The notes under the pieces are model-generated. The model made no database searches, was not told where the DNA came from, and saw only the letters and a list, made by a program, of their open reading frames with translations. The translations under genes and the position numbers were made by a program. A stretch of 64,000 bases of DNA from Butyrivibrio sp. (lineage in GTDB: Bacteria; Bacillota; Clostridia; Lachnospirales; Lachnospiraceae). This document shows, piece after piece, positions 51,495-60,533 of the stretch (position 1 is its first letter; each line of letters begins with the position of its first letter). The stretch lies in assembly GCA_016291375.1 (NCBI GenBank), contig JAEEXE010000011.1:1-64000 (forward strand), in the 5' to 3' direction.

Positions 51495-51773
51495 TCACGC
51501 TGTCATCTGTACGCTCTCAACGGTTTCTTCCGTTACGATGGAATCCGTCTTTCTGGGTGCTCTTACTCCAAAGCTTCCGTTATATCTGATGTCTTTGAGA
51601 AGCTTACGAACATTCTTGGTCTCTTTGCTGATCGCTTCTGCATTGTCGCAGATAACAGTGGGAACACCGCTGGCGCTCATCTCTACTCTAAGTCCTGCAT
51701 CCTTAAGTGTCTTGAAAGCCTTTAATTTATCTGTTGTACTTATCTGATCTAATTCGTTATCGTTCTTTGCCAT
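51495..51773 (-). CDS. Small hypothetical protein, 92 residues
   Basis: A soluble, charged protein with a good AAAGG site. It contains LKAFKTLKDAGLRVEMSASG and VRKLLKDIRYNGSFGVRAPR, giving a helix-strand pattern with no recognised domain. No membrane segment, no cysteine cluster (one Cys). It stands alone between a peptidase gene and the gene-poor region. Codon use and start site suggest it is real. Confidence 0.6.
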   Translation of the reverse strand: MAKNDNELDQISTTDKLKAFKTLKDAGLRVEMSASGVPTVICDNAEAISKETKNVRKLLKDIRYNGSFGVRAPRKTDSIVTEETVESVQMTA

Positions 51774-51904
51774 ATATATTGTGCCTTTCTAATTTACTAA
51801 ACACAATATATCACAATTCCATGACTTTTTCAAACGTTTGTTCTACGAAATTTTGCTGTATTTATCTGCCTTTCAGCCGCTTTTATAAGCTTCGTTGTAT
51901 ATCC

Positions 51905-53785
51905 TTAATCGGCCTCTTGTGTGCTGATGTTATTTACCGTATATGCTTTTATAAAAAAGTCTTTATCCTGCTGACTTTCAAGGGCTGTACCCTCTTTAGA
52001 AGGATAAAAGCTAAGACCGCTGGCGGAATAATTATTATCAAAGCTTCCCGTTAGATTGTTCCACTCATCGTAGTTCTTTCCGCTTACATTGTCGGCTGCC
52101 GCTTCAAATACCAGTCTTTCTCCGTGATCAGGTTTTATGACCACAAGGAAATTATCTCCCTTACAAAGTTCAATGCCTGTTTCTTCCTGAATATCTTCGG
52201 TATCAGATTTTTCGTTTTCCTTATCTCCTGTGAGAGGATAGGTGTGATAACCAGCCGTTATAGCCGATACCTTCTGGCTATGATCAGGATCTTTTAGCTT
52301 GGCAAGATCAATTAAAGCATCAGTAACATCAACATTCTTATATATCTGTATCTCGTACTGTCCATAGCAATCAAGGCTCATAAAGCCTATCGCCTTAAGT
52401 ATCTCATCATCCTTTGCTTCATAGAGAACCGCATATGGCGCATCGCTGTTATTATAGGCAAATACGCTGTTTAAAGAATCCTTGAGCGCACTCTCAACAT
52501 TGGTAAGAAAACCGGCAACCTGGTAGTTGTTGTCATAGTAATCTTCATCTCCCGGGCAAGATACAGAATACGCAGAAACGCTGTCTATTTCCAGAGTGTC
52601 ATCGTAATAAGACAGATAGAAATACCCTTTATCTCCCGCCTTTGTTCCCCAGCTGTTCTTACAAAGCCACGCACCGTTTCCAAAAGGGCTTGCGCTGAAA
52701 TTTGTAGCGGAATAGTCATCATCCCAGCCGATTATCGTAATTTCGTGATCTGCGGTCGGAACCTTTTTATCTTCAAAAAAAGAATATAGTGAGCTATGTC
52801 TGTTTTTCCAGAATTTCTCGTCGGAATTAACCCCTGCCGTAACTGCCCCGTGCTTAAGGATCATTCTTTTTATCAGCTCATTATTGGTAATATCGCCCCT
52901 AACCTGGCTTACTCCCTGTACATGAAAGTCTGATCTGAAAGCTTCCGAAGGCTTTTCCTTATTGTCTCTGAATATAGCCTTACTTCCGTATATATCCTTA
53001 AAAGCGTCAGCGCCTCTTTCGTAGACAGGCCCTTTCCAGGCAGTAAGAAGACTTATGCAATAATCCGCAACGCCGCCTACAGCCACATACCCCGTATCAT
53101 AGTCAAATATCCAGGCGTTTTCTTCGTTGTCGGGATTAACAAGTTCTCTGTAGTCGGAGTCTATATATCCTCCAAGAGAGCCCTCACTTTGGTGAACGTT
53201 ATAATATGCAAGGTGCTTTTCCGATAGATTAAGGCTCTTTGGTGAATAATCGCTGTGAGTTTTGAGGATATCACTCTCAACCGCGCTTAGAGCCGCGTAT
53301 GCCCAGCACAGGTATGAATATCCCTGGTCCTCAACTTTCGTCACATAACATCTGCCCTGATCGGATCTTGCATCGTATTTACTTGGGATTAAATCGGAAT
53401 CTAGAGAAAGATACTCAGAATCTATGGGCGTAATATCTTGAAATTCTTCATTGTCAAAAAAGGCTTCTTTATTGCCGTCAGAAACTGTCAAAGCTTCACT
53501 TATAACACTTATATCATCAGGATCTATTTTCCACGCTATCTCTTTTGCCGCAGTATTATCCTGTGTAGACTCGTTAGGTAAATCATCACGAGCGGGAGTC
53601 AACTCATCGCCTGAAACCATATGGAGCTGATCATCCCCGGGGTCCTCGGATACAGTTATCTTCCCATCCCGTCTGGATGGATTGACGAAAGACTGTCCCC
53701 CGGATCTACGAGTGACTGCAACTGCAGCAATCACAACTATTGCGATTATAGCTATAACAAGCGCTGGTATCAGTTTCTTTTTCAA
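51905..53785 (-). CDS. Membrane-anchored C1 (papain-like) cysteine peptidase
   Basis: A 626-residue protein with an N-terminal transmembrane anchor (residues 4-24) and about 110 residues of acidic linker before the peptidase. Catalytic residues are Gln154 and Cys160 in VEDQGYSYLCWAYAALS, the His in TADHEITIIGWDDDY and the Asn in WLCKNSWGTKAGDKG. The C-terminal ~200 residues are beta-rich, like the lectin-like domain found after C1 peptidases in gut Firmicutes. It should act outside the cell, attached to the membrane. It follows the C39-like gene by 29 bases. Confidence 0.85.
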   Translation of the reverse strand: MKKKLIPALVIAIIAIVVIAAVAVTRRSGGQSFVNPSRRDGKITVSEDPGDDQLHMVSGDELTPARDDLPNESTQDNTAAKEIAWKIDPDDISVISEALTVSDGNKEAFFDNEEFQDITPIDSEYLSLDSDLIPSKYDARSDQGRCYVTKVEDQGYSYLCWAYAALSAVESDILKTHSDYSPKSLNLSEKHLAYYNVHQSEGSLGGYIDSDYRELVNPDNEENAWIFDYDTGYVAVGGVADYCISLLTAWKGPVYERGADAFKDIYGSKAIFRDNKEKPSEAFRSDFHVQGVSQVRGDITNNELIKRMILKHGAVTAGVNSDEKFWKNRHSSLYSFFEDKKVPTADHEITIIGWDDDYSATNFSASPFGNGAWLCKNSWGTKAGDKGYFYLSYYDDTLEIDSVSAYSVSCPGDEDYYDNNYQVAGFLTNVESALKDSLNSVFAYNNSDAPYAVLYEAKDDEILKAIGFMSLDCYGQYEIQIYKNVDVTDALIDLAKLKDPDHSQKVSAITAGYHTYPLTGDKENEKSDTEDIQEETGIELCKGDNFLVVIKPDHGERLVFEAAADNVSGKNYDEWNNLTGSFDNNYSASGLSFYPSKEGTALESQQDKDFFIKAYTVNNISTQEAD

Positions 53786-53814
53786 GTCGTGCCCCCGTTT
53801 GTCGAAAGAAATAC

Positions 53815-54447
53815 TTATTTCAAATTGATCGTGTTAAAAGAACCGAATATTGACTGCGTTATATCTTTGGCGAAAGCCTCATAATCAAGGAAATGGTAAC
53901 CGCTTTTCCAGCCGTCTATCACCCTAAGCACCGGATATTCCTTGTCCCCTATCTTCCAAATGCTGTAGCCTGAAACAACGATGGTGTGGTCTTTGTAAAA
54001 GCCCCTTGCGATATTCATGATAACCGGTCTTCCGCTTTCAATTTCTCTTTTTACATGCTTCTCAAAGCTGAATATGTAGTGCCCTCTGCACTTGGCCTTA
54101 ACACCATATTTTTTAAAAGCCTCTTTAGCAATTGAAGAGATGAAAAAAGGCATTGTCCCGACCTTATCGGAGTAGCCGTAGCTCTCAGCTATCTCCTCAA
54201 CGCTTTTGTATATAGTGGCAACGTTATCGGGAATGCTCTTGATATTATCTTTTTGCCTGTAGTAATCAATAAGTCGCGCGATCGCTACAACCGAACAGTT
54301 CCTTGTGCGTCTGCCGCTTATTGTCTCCATGGAATCAGTGTTTATCGTAAGCGCTCTGCCTATCTTGCACATTCTTCCCTGTTGTCCGTATTGTTCAATG
54401 AAATACTTAGGTACGTTAAGTATTCCTCCGTATGGTTTATTCTTCAT
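53815..54447 (-). CDS. C39-like peptidase fold protein
   Basis: A 210-residue protein starting MKNKPYGGILN with TGGGG upstream; the earlier ATG has no site. RRTRNCSVVAIARLIDYYR supplies the probable Cys nucleophile, YKDHTIVVSGYSIW the His and VLRVIDGWKSG the Asp, the order of C39-like peptidases. No signal peptide or ATPase domain, so it is not a bacteriocin exporter. Together with the downstream membrane C1 peptidase it may be a small proteolytic operon. Substrate unknown. Confidence 0.65.
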   Translation of the reverse strand: MKNKPYGGILNVPKYFIEQYGQQGRMCKIGRALTINTDSMETISGRRTRNCSVVAIARLIDYYRQKDNIKSIPDNVATIYKSVEEIAESYGYSDKVGTMPFFISSIAKEAFKKYGVKAKCRGHYIFSFEKHVKREIESGRPVIMNIARGFYKDHTIVVSGYSIWKIGDKEYPVLRVIDGWKSGYHFLDYEAFAKDITQSIFGSFNTINLK

Positions 54448-54556
54448 GTTTTTCCCCAAAAAATGTTGTCTTTACCAATAATTATAGCTCATTCACACCA
54501 GAAATATGATTATTTTGTGATTTTTTTGCGAACTTTATGTTTTTTAAGGCATTTAT

Positions 54557-55957
54557 ATGTATAATGAAGCTAGCTTAAATGCATTACTTAATAGGGAAGG
54601 AAGCGAGGAAAACAACTCCATGAACGCATCGTCAAGATCCTCAGAATCAGTTAGCCTCGGTTTGAATACTTATCACGATATCATTAAAGCTCCGGCAATC
54701 GACCCATTGACCGGTCTTTGTTCCAAAGAGCAATTTTTCCTGTTGGCAAGAGAATTTGATAAGCGACACCCTCTTGAGGGCGTAGATGCCATAGTTCTTA
54801 ATTACAATAAATTCCACCTTATAAATGAATTATACGGAAGAAAATTTGGAGACAAGGTTTTATGTGCTATTGCGGATTGCGTATCCGAAACAGCCAAGGA
54901 ACACGGCGGCATTGCCTGCAGATATGATGCAGATAAGTTTTATATGTATATAAAGCATCAAAAGGATTACGATTTTTTGGTCCATCAGGTATCTGATAGA
55001 CTTGCACATATGATGAAGACTCCTGATATTCGTGTCAGGATTGGTATATACCCTGATCTTTTCAAGGATGCAACCCTTGAGCAGCGCTTTGACAGAGCTA
55101 TTCAGGCTTGCAACTCCATCACTAAGGGTCACGCAACTTCTTACGAGATCTATGATTCCAAGATGCATGAAAAAGAAATGTTCGAGGCAAGGCTTTTAGA
55201 CAGCATTGGCTCTGCTTTTGCTGAGAATCAGTTCTCTCTTGCATTCCAGCCAAAGTACAACGTGCATGGATCTATGCCAAGGCTTACCAGTGCAGAGGTT
55301 CTTATTCGTTGGAAGCATCCGGAATTTGGTCTTGTTAAACCTGATTTCTTCATTCCTCTTTTTGAGGAAAACGGTATTATCAGGCAGCTGGACAGATATG
55401 TGTGGCGTGAAGCTGCTGCTCAGATCCGCAGATGGAAGGATGAGCTTGGTTATTCTATCCCGGTATCTGTTAACGTATCAAGAGTAGATATCTTTGATCC
55501 TGATATCATCGATTATCTCAAGCAGATAATTACTGATTACGGCATTTCCGCATCAGACCTTCACCTAGAGATCACTGAGACCGCATATACCGACAATGTG
55601 GAGCAGATTGTTTCTGTTGTTAAAGAGCTTCAGAAGGAAGGCTTCATGGTTGAGATGGACGACTTTGGAAAGGGCTACTCTTCCATCAACATGCTCACCA
55701 CTCTTCCCCTTGATGCTCTCAAGCTTGATATAGGCTTCATCAAGGATATCGCTGAGAATAATAAAGGCAAGAACTTGCTTGGTTGTATACTTGAGATTGC
55801 CAAGCTTTTGAACCTCACAGTTATCGCTGAGGGCGTTGAGAATTCCAAACAGTATTTCCTTCTCAAAAACGCCGGCTGCGATGTGATCCAGGGCTATTAT
55901 TTCTCCAAGCCTCTGGCATCATCCGAGTTTAGAAATCTTCTTGTTACAGAAGGTTGA
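54557..55957 (+). CDS. GGDEF-EAL protein: c-di-GMP phosphodiesterase with degenerate GGDEF domain
   Basis: A 466-residue cytoplasmic protein. The GGDEF-like domain (~45-205) has YDADKF in place of GGDEF, so cyclase activity is unlikely. The EAL domain (~215-466) keeps the catalytic set: SAEVLIRW (E-V-L for E-A-L), NVSR, LEITET, MDDFGKGYSS, KLDIGFI, AEGVE and VIQGYYFSKP, so it should hydrolyse c-di-GMP. There is no sensory domain. The first ATG has AAGG upstream; a second at 54619 has GAGG and lies after a TATAAT, so the true start may be 20 codons later. Confidence 0.88.
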   Translation: MYNEASLNALLNREGSEENNSMNASSRSSESVSLGLNTYHDIIKAPAIDPLTGLCSKEQFFLLAREFDKRHPLEGVDAIVLNYNKFHLINELYGRKFGDKVLCAIADCVSETAKEHGGIACRYDADKFYMYIKHQKDYDFLVHQVSDRLAHMMKTPDIRVRIGIYPDLFKDATLEQRFDRAIQACNSITKGHATSYEIYDSKMHEKEMFEARLLDSIGSAFAENQFSLAFQPKYNVHGSMPRLTSAEVLIRWKHPEFGLVKPDFFIPLFEENGIIRQLDRYVWREAAAQIRRWKDELGYSIPVSVNVSRVDIFDPDIIDYLKQIITDYGISASDLHLEITETAYTDNVEQIVSVVKELQKEGFMVEMDDFGKGYSSINMLTTLPLDALKLDIGFIKDIAENNKGKNLLGCILEIAKLLNLTVIAEGVENSKQYFLLKNAGCDVIQGYYFSKPLASSEFRNLLVTEG

Positions 55958-55970
55958 GTTAGATTAATAA

Positions 55971-56000
55971 AACTTCCCACACCTTAGGGTGCGGGAAGTT
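55971..56000 (+). terminator. Bidirectional terminator
   Basis: AAAACTTCCC and GGGAAGTTTT with CACC/GGTG inside and TTAG loop. It serves the EAL gene (plus) and the 49-residue gene (minus), whose ends face each other. Confidence 0.85.
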
Positions 56001-56015
56001 TTAAGTACCGGACTC

Positions 56016-56165
56016 TTACTTCTTTGACTGTTTGTCTTTTAGGAGTGTGTCTCTGATGGCCTGGGCCAGGGCTTCATCGGGGGCATTTTTTAATTTTTCC
56101 GCCTTGGGATTTTGTTTTACCTTTATTTCCTTTTTGGCATTAGATAAATTGTTGGCAGCGCTCAT
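56016..56165 (-). CDS. Small hydrophilic protein, 49 residues
   Basis: A short basic protein, MSAANNLSNAKKEIK at the start and DEALAQAIRDTLLKDKQSKK at the end, likely helical. The ATG overlaps the stop of the 81-residue gene (ATGA), and AAGGAGG lies 13 bases upstream. Coupling, a good site and a terminator directly after it support a real gene. Function unknown. Confidence 0.55.
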   Translation of the reverse strand: MSAANNLSNAKKEIKVKQNPKAEKLKNAPDEALAQAIRDTLLKDKQSKK

Positions 56166-56407
56166 TCTATTCCGAATTCCTCCTTTAGTTCCGTAAGATA
56201 ATCGATATTAAGGTATGTCTCGACGCCAAAGCAGTTGTTGTGCTGATTCTTTGTTATTTCCGCAATGTGCTCACCTTCAATATTGGCGATATAAAAATGC
56301 GTCTTTCCCGTGTCAGTATCTTCATCTTTATATAATATTACTTTATCATCAATTGATATAACTATGTCATCTTTATTTCTGGTAGTTTCCATTAGTCTTT
56401 TTTTCAA
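56162..56407 (-). CDS. Small hypothetical protein, up to 81 residues
   Basis: A soluble, acidic protein (METTRNKDDIVISIDDKVIL, then GKTHFYIANIEGEHIAEIT) with a predicted beta character. The longest frame starts at TTG; the ATG at 56392 is a likely alternative. Neither has a strong ribosome binding site. It is divergent from the lipoprotein at 56449 and coupled to the 49-residue gene. No family recognised. Confidence 0.5.
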   Translation of the reverse strand: MKKRLMETTRNKDDIVISIDDKVILYKDEDTDTGKTHFYIANIEGEHIAEITKNQHNNCFGVETYLNIDYLTELKEEFGIE

Positions 56408-56448
56408 TGTGATATTATATTTTTATCGCATATTAGGAGGAAAGATAT

Positions 56449-57201
56449 ATGAAGAACAATTATTTATTATCGGTGGTAGCTGTAATGCTGCTGCTTTCAG
56501 GTTGCGGTTCGTCTGCTTCTTCAAGCGCTGAAGCTGTATCCGTGCCTTCGGTAGAAAGCACTGAAGCCGCATCCAAGTTTTCGGTAGAAAGCACTGATGC
56601 TGCATCCGAATCTTCGGTAGAAGACAATGTTGTTGAAAATACCGACTACAAAAAGGCCTATGCTGAAATTGTCCAAAGCTTTAAATCCGATGAATCCCCC
56701 ACTTCTTATGACCTTATATACGTAGACGAAGATGATATCCCCGAGCTGGTTGTCGGCAATCCCGGATACTGGGTTTCTCTGTATAGTTTTAAGAATGATC
56801 AGACTTATTGTCTAATGGATCAGTGGGCATACGGTGCAATGGGCAATTCAGGTTACACATATGCCCCAAAGAAAAATGTGTTATACAACGGAAACGCAGA
56901 TTATGCAGGTAGTATATATTACAACTCATACATGTCTATAAATGATGGAGGCGAGCTTGCCACATCCTATTGGTCTATGGATATTAACTTTGATGATGTA
57001 AATGGCGATGAAATACCTTCTGAAGAGGAACTGGAAACAGCAGAAGGAAGAACTTATGATACAAAGTACTATAGTGAAATAAACAAAGATATGTCCGAAG
57101 AAGACATAAAGAAAATAATCGATGAATACAGCGCCTTCGAGTATGAGCAAATAGAAGGAACCCAGGATTATAACAGCATCATGGAACAGCTAACTAATTA
57201 A
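56449..57201 (+). CDS. Secreted lipoprotein, paralogue of the C-terminal part of the 58376 gene
   Basis: A 250-residue lipoprotein: signal peptide with lipobox LSGC (Cys19), a linker with three imperfect SVEST(E/D)AAS repeats (residues ~25-62), and a domain of about 180 residues. DLIYVDEDDIPELVV resembles a calcium-binding FG-GAP/VCBS loop, followed by GYWVSLYSFK and WAYGAMGNSGY. The domain is clearly related to residues ~380-577 of the 58376 lipoprotein. AGGAGGAAAG precedes the ATG. Its 3' end overlaps the convergent esterase by eight bases. Confidence 0.75.
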   Translation: MKNNYLLSVVAVMLLLSGCGSSASSSAEAVSVPSVESTEAASKFSVESTDAASESSVEDNVVENTDYKKAYAEIVQSFKSDESPTSYDLIYVDEDDIPELVVGNPGYWVSLYSFKNDQTYCLMDQWAYGAMGNSGYTYAPKKNVLYNGNADYAGSIYYNSYMSINDGGELATSYWSMDINFDDVNGDEIPSEEELETAEGRTYDTKYYSEINKDMSEEDIKKIIDEYSAFEYEQIEGTQDYNSIMEQLTN

Positions 57202-57823
57202 GAGCATGGCAAAGCACCCAGGCAAATGCCTTGGCAGTTCTAAGGTCTGCATCTTTAAAATGATTGCCTTCGTTCCATTCCATAATACAATCATTTTTCT
57301 TGCTCAAAAGAGCCTGCGCTTCCTTAATCTTATCGGCAACCGTTGCCATAAGGGGGTTGCGGGCTTTTGCTTCTTTATCCCCAAGGCTAAGATATATCTT
57401 TTTACTTTTTATCTCATTAATCTTCATGAAGTCAATGAATCCTGGAAACCACACGGACGGAGACGCTGCAGCTACTCCTTCAAATGTATCTGTTTGATAA
57501 GCTGACCAAAGGGCAAACAACCCTGCCAGTGAGTATCCACCGATGTAGTAGTTTTTCGTCTTGTCAGCACAAAGAGGCAGAATCTCAGATAGAGTTTTCT
57601 GTGCTCCGCTTCCGAAGTTTTCTTTTCCAAATACAGCTGGTGCTTCCCATGGCGAGAGCTCTGTGTTCCAATCGCTTATCTTCACAGCGATCAGCTGAAA
57701 GTCTACGCCTGTCGTCCTCTTAATCTCAGCGTATTCATTTTTGATCATATTAAGGTCATGGTCGTCCACAGGCTGAATAAGCACGATATCCGAAGTGGCC
57801 GATCCGTATTCATATATGTCCAT
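57194..57823 (-). CDS. Alpha/beta hydrolase
   Basis: A 209-residue cytoplasmic hydrolase. YYIGGYSLAGLFALW holds the nucleophile Ser (G-Y-S-L-A-G), SLGDKEAKARNP the likely acid, and EWNEGNHFKDAD the His. It resembles the short esterases of the enterochelin-esterase/YbbA type. The start MDIYEYG has GGGGA upstream; an ATG four codons earlier lacks a site. It follows the tautomerase gene by about 35 bases and may be cotranscribed. Confidence 0.7.
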   Translation of the reverse strand: MDIYEYGSATSDIVLIQPVDDHDLNMIKNEYAEIKRTTGVDFQLIAVKISDWNTELSPWEAPAVFGKENFGSGAQKTLSEILPLCADKTKNYYIGGYSLAGLFALWSAYQTDTFEGVAAASPSVWFPGFIDFMKINEIKSKKIYLSLGDKEAKARNPLMATVADKIKEAQALLSKKNDCIMEWNEGNHFKDADLRTAKAFAWVLCHALN

Positions 57824-57858
57824 AGCGTTCCCCATAGCTAATCAAAAATACCCCGGTC

Positions 57859-58203
57859 TTAGAAATTACTTCCGTTCCATCCCCAGTCGGTTGATGCCGC
57901 ATACTTGATGTACAAACGATCAGGTGCGATTCCAAGAACTTCATTGTAGATCTTGGTTACTTCTGCGGTCATCTTATCAAAGGCCGCCTTATCAGGTGAT
58001 CCGAATACATTAACAGAAACAAAGGCTGTGGGCTCATCGCCATTTCCCTTAAAATACATATTCTGTTCATCCGCAAGATCGAGCATAAGCCAGCTCTCGC
58101 TCTTTCCGGGAATAATTGAAATTGCCTGTCCCAATTTTTCTTTTAGCTCTTTCCTCTGTTCAGGTGTTGTTTTTACGCTTACTTTTGAATCTATAAATGG
58201 CAT
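57859..58203 (-). CDS. MIF/phenylpyruvate tautomerase-family protein
   Basis: A 114-residue protein beginning MPFIDSKVSVKTTPEQRKEL. After Met removal, Pro1 is the catalytic base of the tautomerase superfamily. SWLMLDLADEQNMYFKG and SVNVFGSPDKAAFD match the MIF (macrophage migration inhibitory factor) branch. Members interconvert keto and enol forms of phenylpyruvate-like compounds; the physiological role in bacteria is unclear. AAGGAGGA precedes the ATG. First gene of a likely pair with the hydrolase. Confidence 0.85.
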   Translation of the reverse strand: MPFIDSKVSVKTTPEQRKELKEKLGQAISIIPGKSESWLMLDLADEQNMYFKGNGDEPTAFVSVNVFGSPDKAAFDKMTAEVTKIYNEVLGIAPDRLYIKYAASTDWGWNGSNF

Positions 58204-58375
58204 TGTACATCCTCCTTTTGCCTTGTTTCTTAATAATCATTACCTCTGCGAAATTATTATAGCTTATTGCTATAGCAAAGGAAAGTTATGAGATCAGCTC
58301 CGTGTTATGTCCGTAGTTTCTCCTAGAAGAATTCATGTGGTATTATATTTCTAACGCATTTAGGAGGAATAATAA

Positions 58376-60109
58376 ATGAAGATCAAATATCTATTACCTG
58401 TGGTAGCTGCGACGCTGGTGCTCTTTGGTTGTAGTTCCGCTATTTCTATAAACGACAAGACTAATAAAGGACCTGAAGACAATGTGTCTGATTCAGGGAT
58501 TTCTAATGACAACGTTTCTAATACTAATTCTTCTAATGAGGAATCATCTCAAGATGAACTTCCCACGGAGGCGCTTTCTGATGATGAGCTTAATAAATTT
58601 ACTGAGCTTTTTAACACGTTTAAATATAACGGCTTTTTAAGCGAAGGCTTCAATAATCCCGAGGAAATTAATTGGAATCAGGTTATAAAACTAGGCGCAG
58701 AGATCTTTTCAAAGGATTGCAGCGAAAATGAAATGAATTATTATCTAAAGTCCACAAGTAGAAGTCATCTCCAAGAATCAGAAACTCTTTATTCAATAAA
58801 AAAATCCGAGCTTGAAGATTATATAAAGAGGCATGCTGGTATGGATTACATACCTGATAATAAAGATATAGATTGGGTGTACAACAAAGAGACTGACTCC
58901 TTTTATAAAGCACTTTTTGATTTCGATTTTAGATATTGCTACTATGATTGTATATCAGGAGAAAAAAAGGGAGATAAATATACTCTTCGACTTAAATACA
59001 ATCCGGAAAAGAGTGTTGATCAATACTCTGATGCATATTACGGAATTAATGCCGACAGGATCGTAACGTTCTCCAAAGCAGGTGATGATCTTGTCTTTGA
59101 GTCAAACAAAATTCAGTGGGATGATTACTGTGTTCCTGAGCAGACTTTTGACGTAAACCTCGCCCAGTATGACTCTCCGGTGCATTTTGTAACCTACGAA
59201 GAAGACCCGAATCAGGCTGAAATGGTGCTTGAAAAAGACGGAAAGTCTATCAGCCGATTTTTGCCAAGCTTTTCTACTGATGAGCAGCGATACAATCTAA
59301 AAAAAGTTGATGCTGTTGGTTTCTTTGATTTTAATGCAGACGGAATGGATGATGTAGCAATTGTCGGTGATACAGACAATGGTAAGCATCTATTTTTAGA
59401 AGCCGCATCAACAGATGAATACTGTTTTACTCCTTTTGCAGACTTTGGAGAAGAAGAAGCAAAGGCAATTGGCGCGGATCTTACAATTAATGGAATGAAG
59501 GCCGCTCTTCTTGGTGATAACAAAGACGGAAAATATACCGGTTACAAAGATGCCTATGCTCAGATCGTAAAAGTCTTTAGCTATGCAAATCACAATTTTC
59601 GTGATGACCCAAATGCTTTCGACCTTATATATGTAGATAATGATGATATTCCCGAGCTTGTTGTCGACAATCATGGTTACTGGGTGTCTCTTTATGGCTT
59701 CAAAGATGGTCACGCTTATAACATTATGGATAGTTGGGGATACGGAGCAATGGGTAATTATGGTTACAGCTACTCTCCCAAGAATAATGTTTTCTATAAC
59801 TGGAATACCGATTATGCAGGTGCTATAGGTTACACTACATTGTTTTCTATAAATGACGAAGGTAAAGTTGTCACAACCTACTGGTCAATGCTTATTAACT
59901 TTAATGATATTGACGGAAACGAAGTACCTTCAGAAGAAGAACTTGAGTCAACCGATGAATACTCCGGTTCTATAAAGTACTATAGCTCAGACAAAAATAT
60001 GTCCGAGGAAGAGATCAAAAAAGAAATGGACAAATACGAATCATACCATTTTGAAGAATTAATCGGGACAAAAGATTATAACGGCATCATGGAACAGCTT
60101 AAGAACTAA
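58376..60109 (+). CDS. Large secreted lipoprotein with duplicated C-terminal domain
   Basis: A 577-residue lipoprotein: lipobox LFGC (Cys19), a Ser/Asn-rich linker, an N-terminal domain of about 300 residues including a calcium-loop-like FFDFNADGMDDVAIVGD, and a C-terminal domain (~380-577) paralogous to the 56449 lipoprotein (DLIYVDNDDIPELVV, WGYGAMGNYGYSY). AGGAGGAA precedes the ATG. The 40 bases before the gene also match those before 56449. It sits on the outer membrane face and may bind a ligand. Function unknown. Confidence 0.75.
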   Translation: MKIKYLLPVVAATLVLFGCSSAISINDKTNKGPEDNVSDSGISNDNVSNTNSSNEESSQDELPTEALSDDELNKFTELFNTFKYNGFLSEGFNNPEEINWNQVIKLGAEIFSKDCSENEMNYYLKSTSRSHLQESETLYSIKKSELEDYIKRHAGMDYIPDNKDIDWVYNKETDSFYKALFDFDFRYCYYDCISGEKKGDKYTLRLKYNPEKSVDQYSDAYYGINADRIVTFSKAGDDLVFESNKIQWDDYCVPEQTFDVNLAQYDSPVHFVTYEEDPNQAEMVLEKDGKSISRFLPSFSTDEQRYNLKKVDAVGFFDFNADGMDDVAIVGDTDNGKHLFLEAASTDEYCFTPFADFGEEEAKAIGADLTINGMKAALLGDNKDGKYTGYKDAYAQIVKVFSYANHNFRDDPNAFDLIYVDNDDIPELVVDNHGYWVSLYGFKDGHAYNIMDSWGYGAMGNYGYSYSPKNNVFYNWNTDYAGAIGYTTLFSINDEGKVVTTYWSMLINFNDIDGNEVPSEEELESTDEYSGSIKYYSSDKNMSEEEIKKEMDKYESYHFEELIGTKDYNGIMEQLKN

Positions 60110-60169
60110 TTCGCTTATATCCTTATCAAATATGATAATATTGTGTAAGTATTAAAGGAGGAGTTGTGT

Positions 60170-60388
60170 ATGGTAGCAGTATATGTTATAGGGGCAATTA
60201 TAATACTTAATTTTGTGGCTGCACTGATTTTCTATATAAGAGATTCAAAAGAGGCCAAACTGGCAAACAGAACCAAAAATGTCGGCATTATGATCTGGCT
60301 TATATCAAGCATCACTTTTCTGTTACTGGCAGTTCTTCTTATAGTTTTTATAGTTGTAATGACTATGGCGATATTAGCGAGTATGTGA
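60170..60388 (+). CDS. Small membrane protein, 72 residues
   Basis: Two transmembrane helices (VYVIGAIIILNFVAALIFYI and a second from about residue 40, WLISSITFLLLAVLLIVFIV) joined by a basic loop (RDSKEAKLANRTKNVG). AAAGGAGGA seven bases before the ATG makes translation convincing. It is followed at once by the 47-residue gene. Family unknown. Confidence 0.6.
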   Translation: MVAVYVIGAIIILNFVAALIFYIRDSKEAKLANRTKNVGIMIWLISSITFLLLAVLLIVFIVVMTMAILASM

Positions 60389-60389
60389 T

Positions 60390-60533
60390 ATGAATAATTC
60401 CAGATTCATCAAAACACTAATTGCAATATGTGTTGCAGGCCTTCTTTTAACAGCAGCGCATCTTATCTATATCTGCAACGCATATCGTAATTCATCTATA
60501 ATACGTTATGTTTCAGGAGAAATATGGTTATGA
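60390..60533 (+). CDS. Small membrane protein, 47 residues
   Basis: Encodes MNNSRFIKTLIAICVAGLL and a single transmembrane helix (about residues 7-31), ending RYVSGEIWL. Its ATG begins two bases after the previous stop (TGATATG), and its stop overlaps the start of the PstS-like gene (ATGA), so it is translationally coupled on both sides. No separate ribosome site is seen, as expected for coupling. Confidence 0.5.
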   Translation: MNNSRFIKTLIAICVAGLLLTAAHLIYICNAYRNSSIIRYVSGEIWL

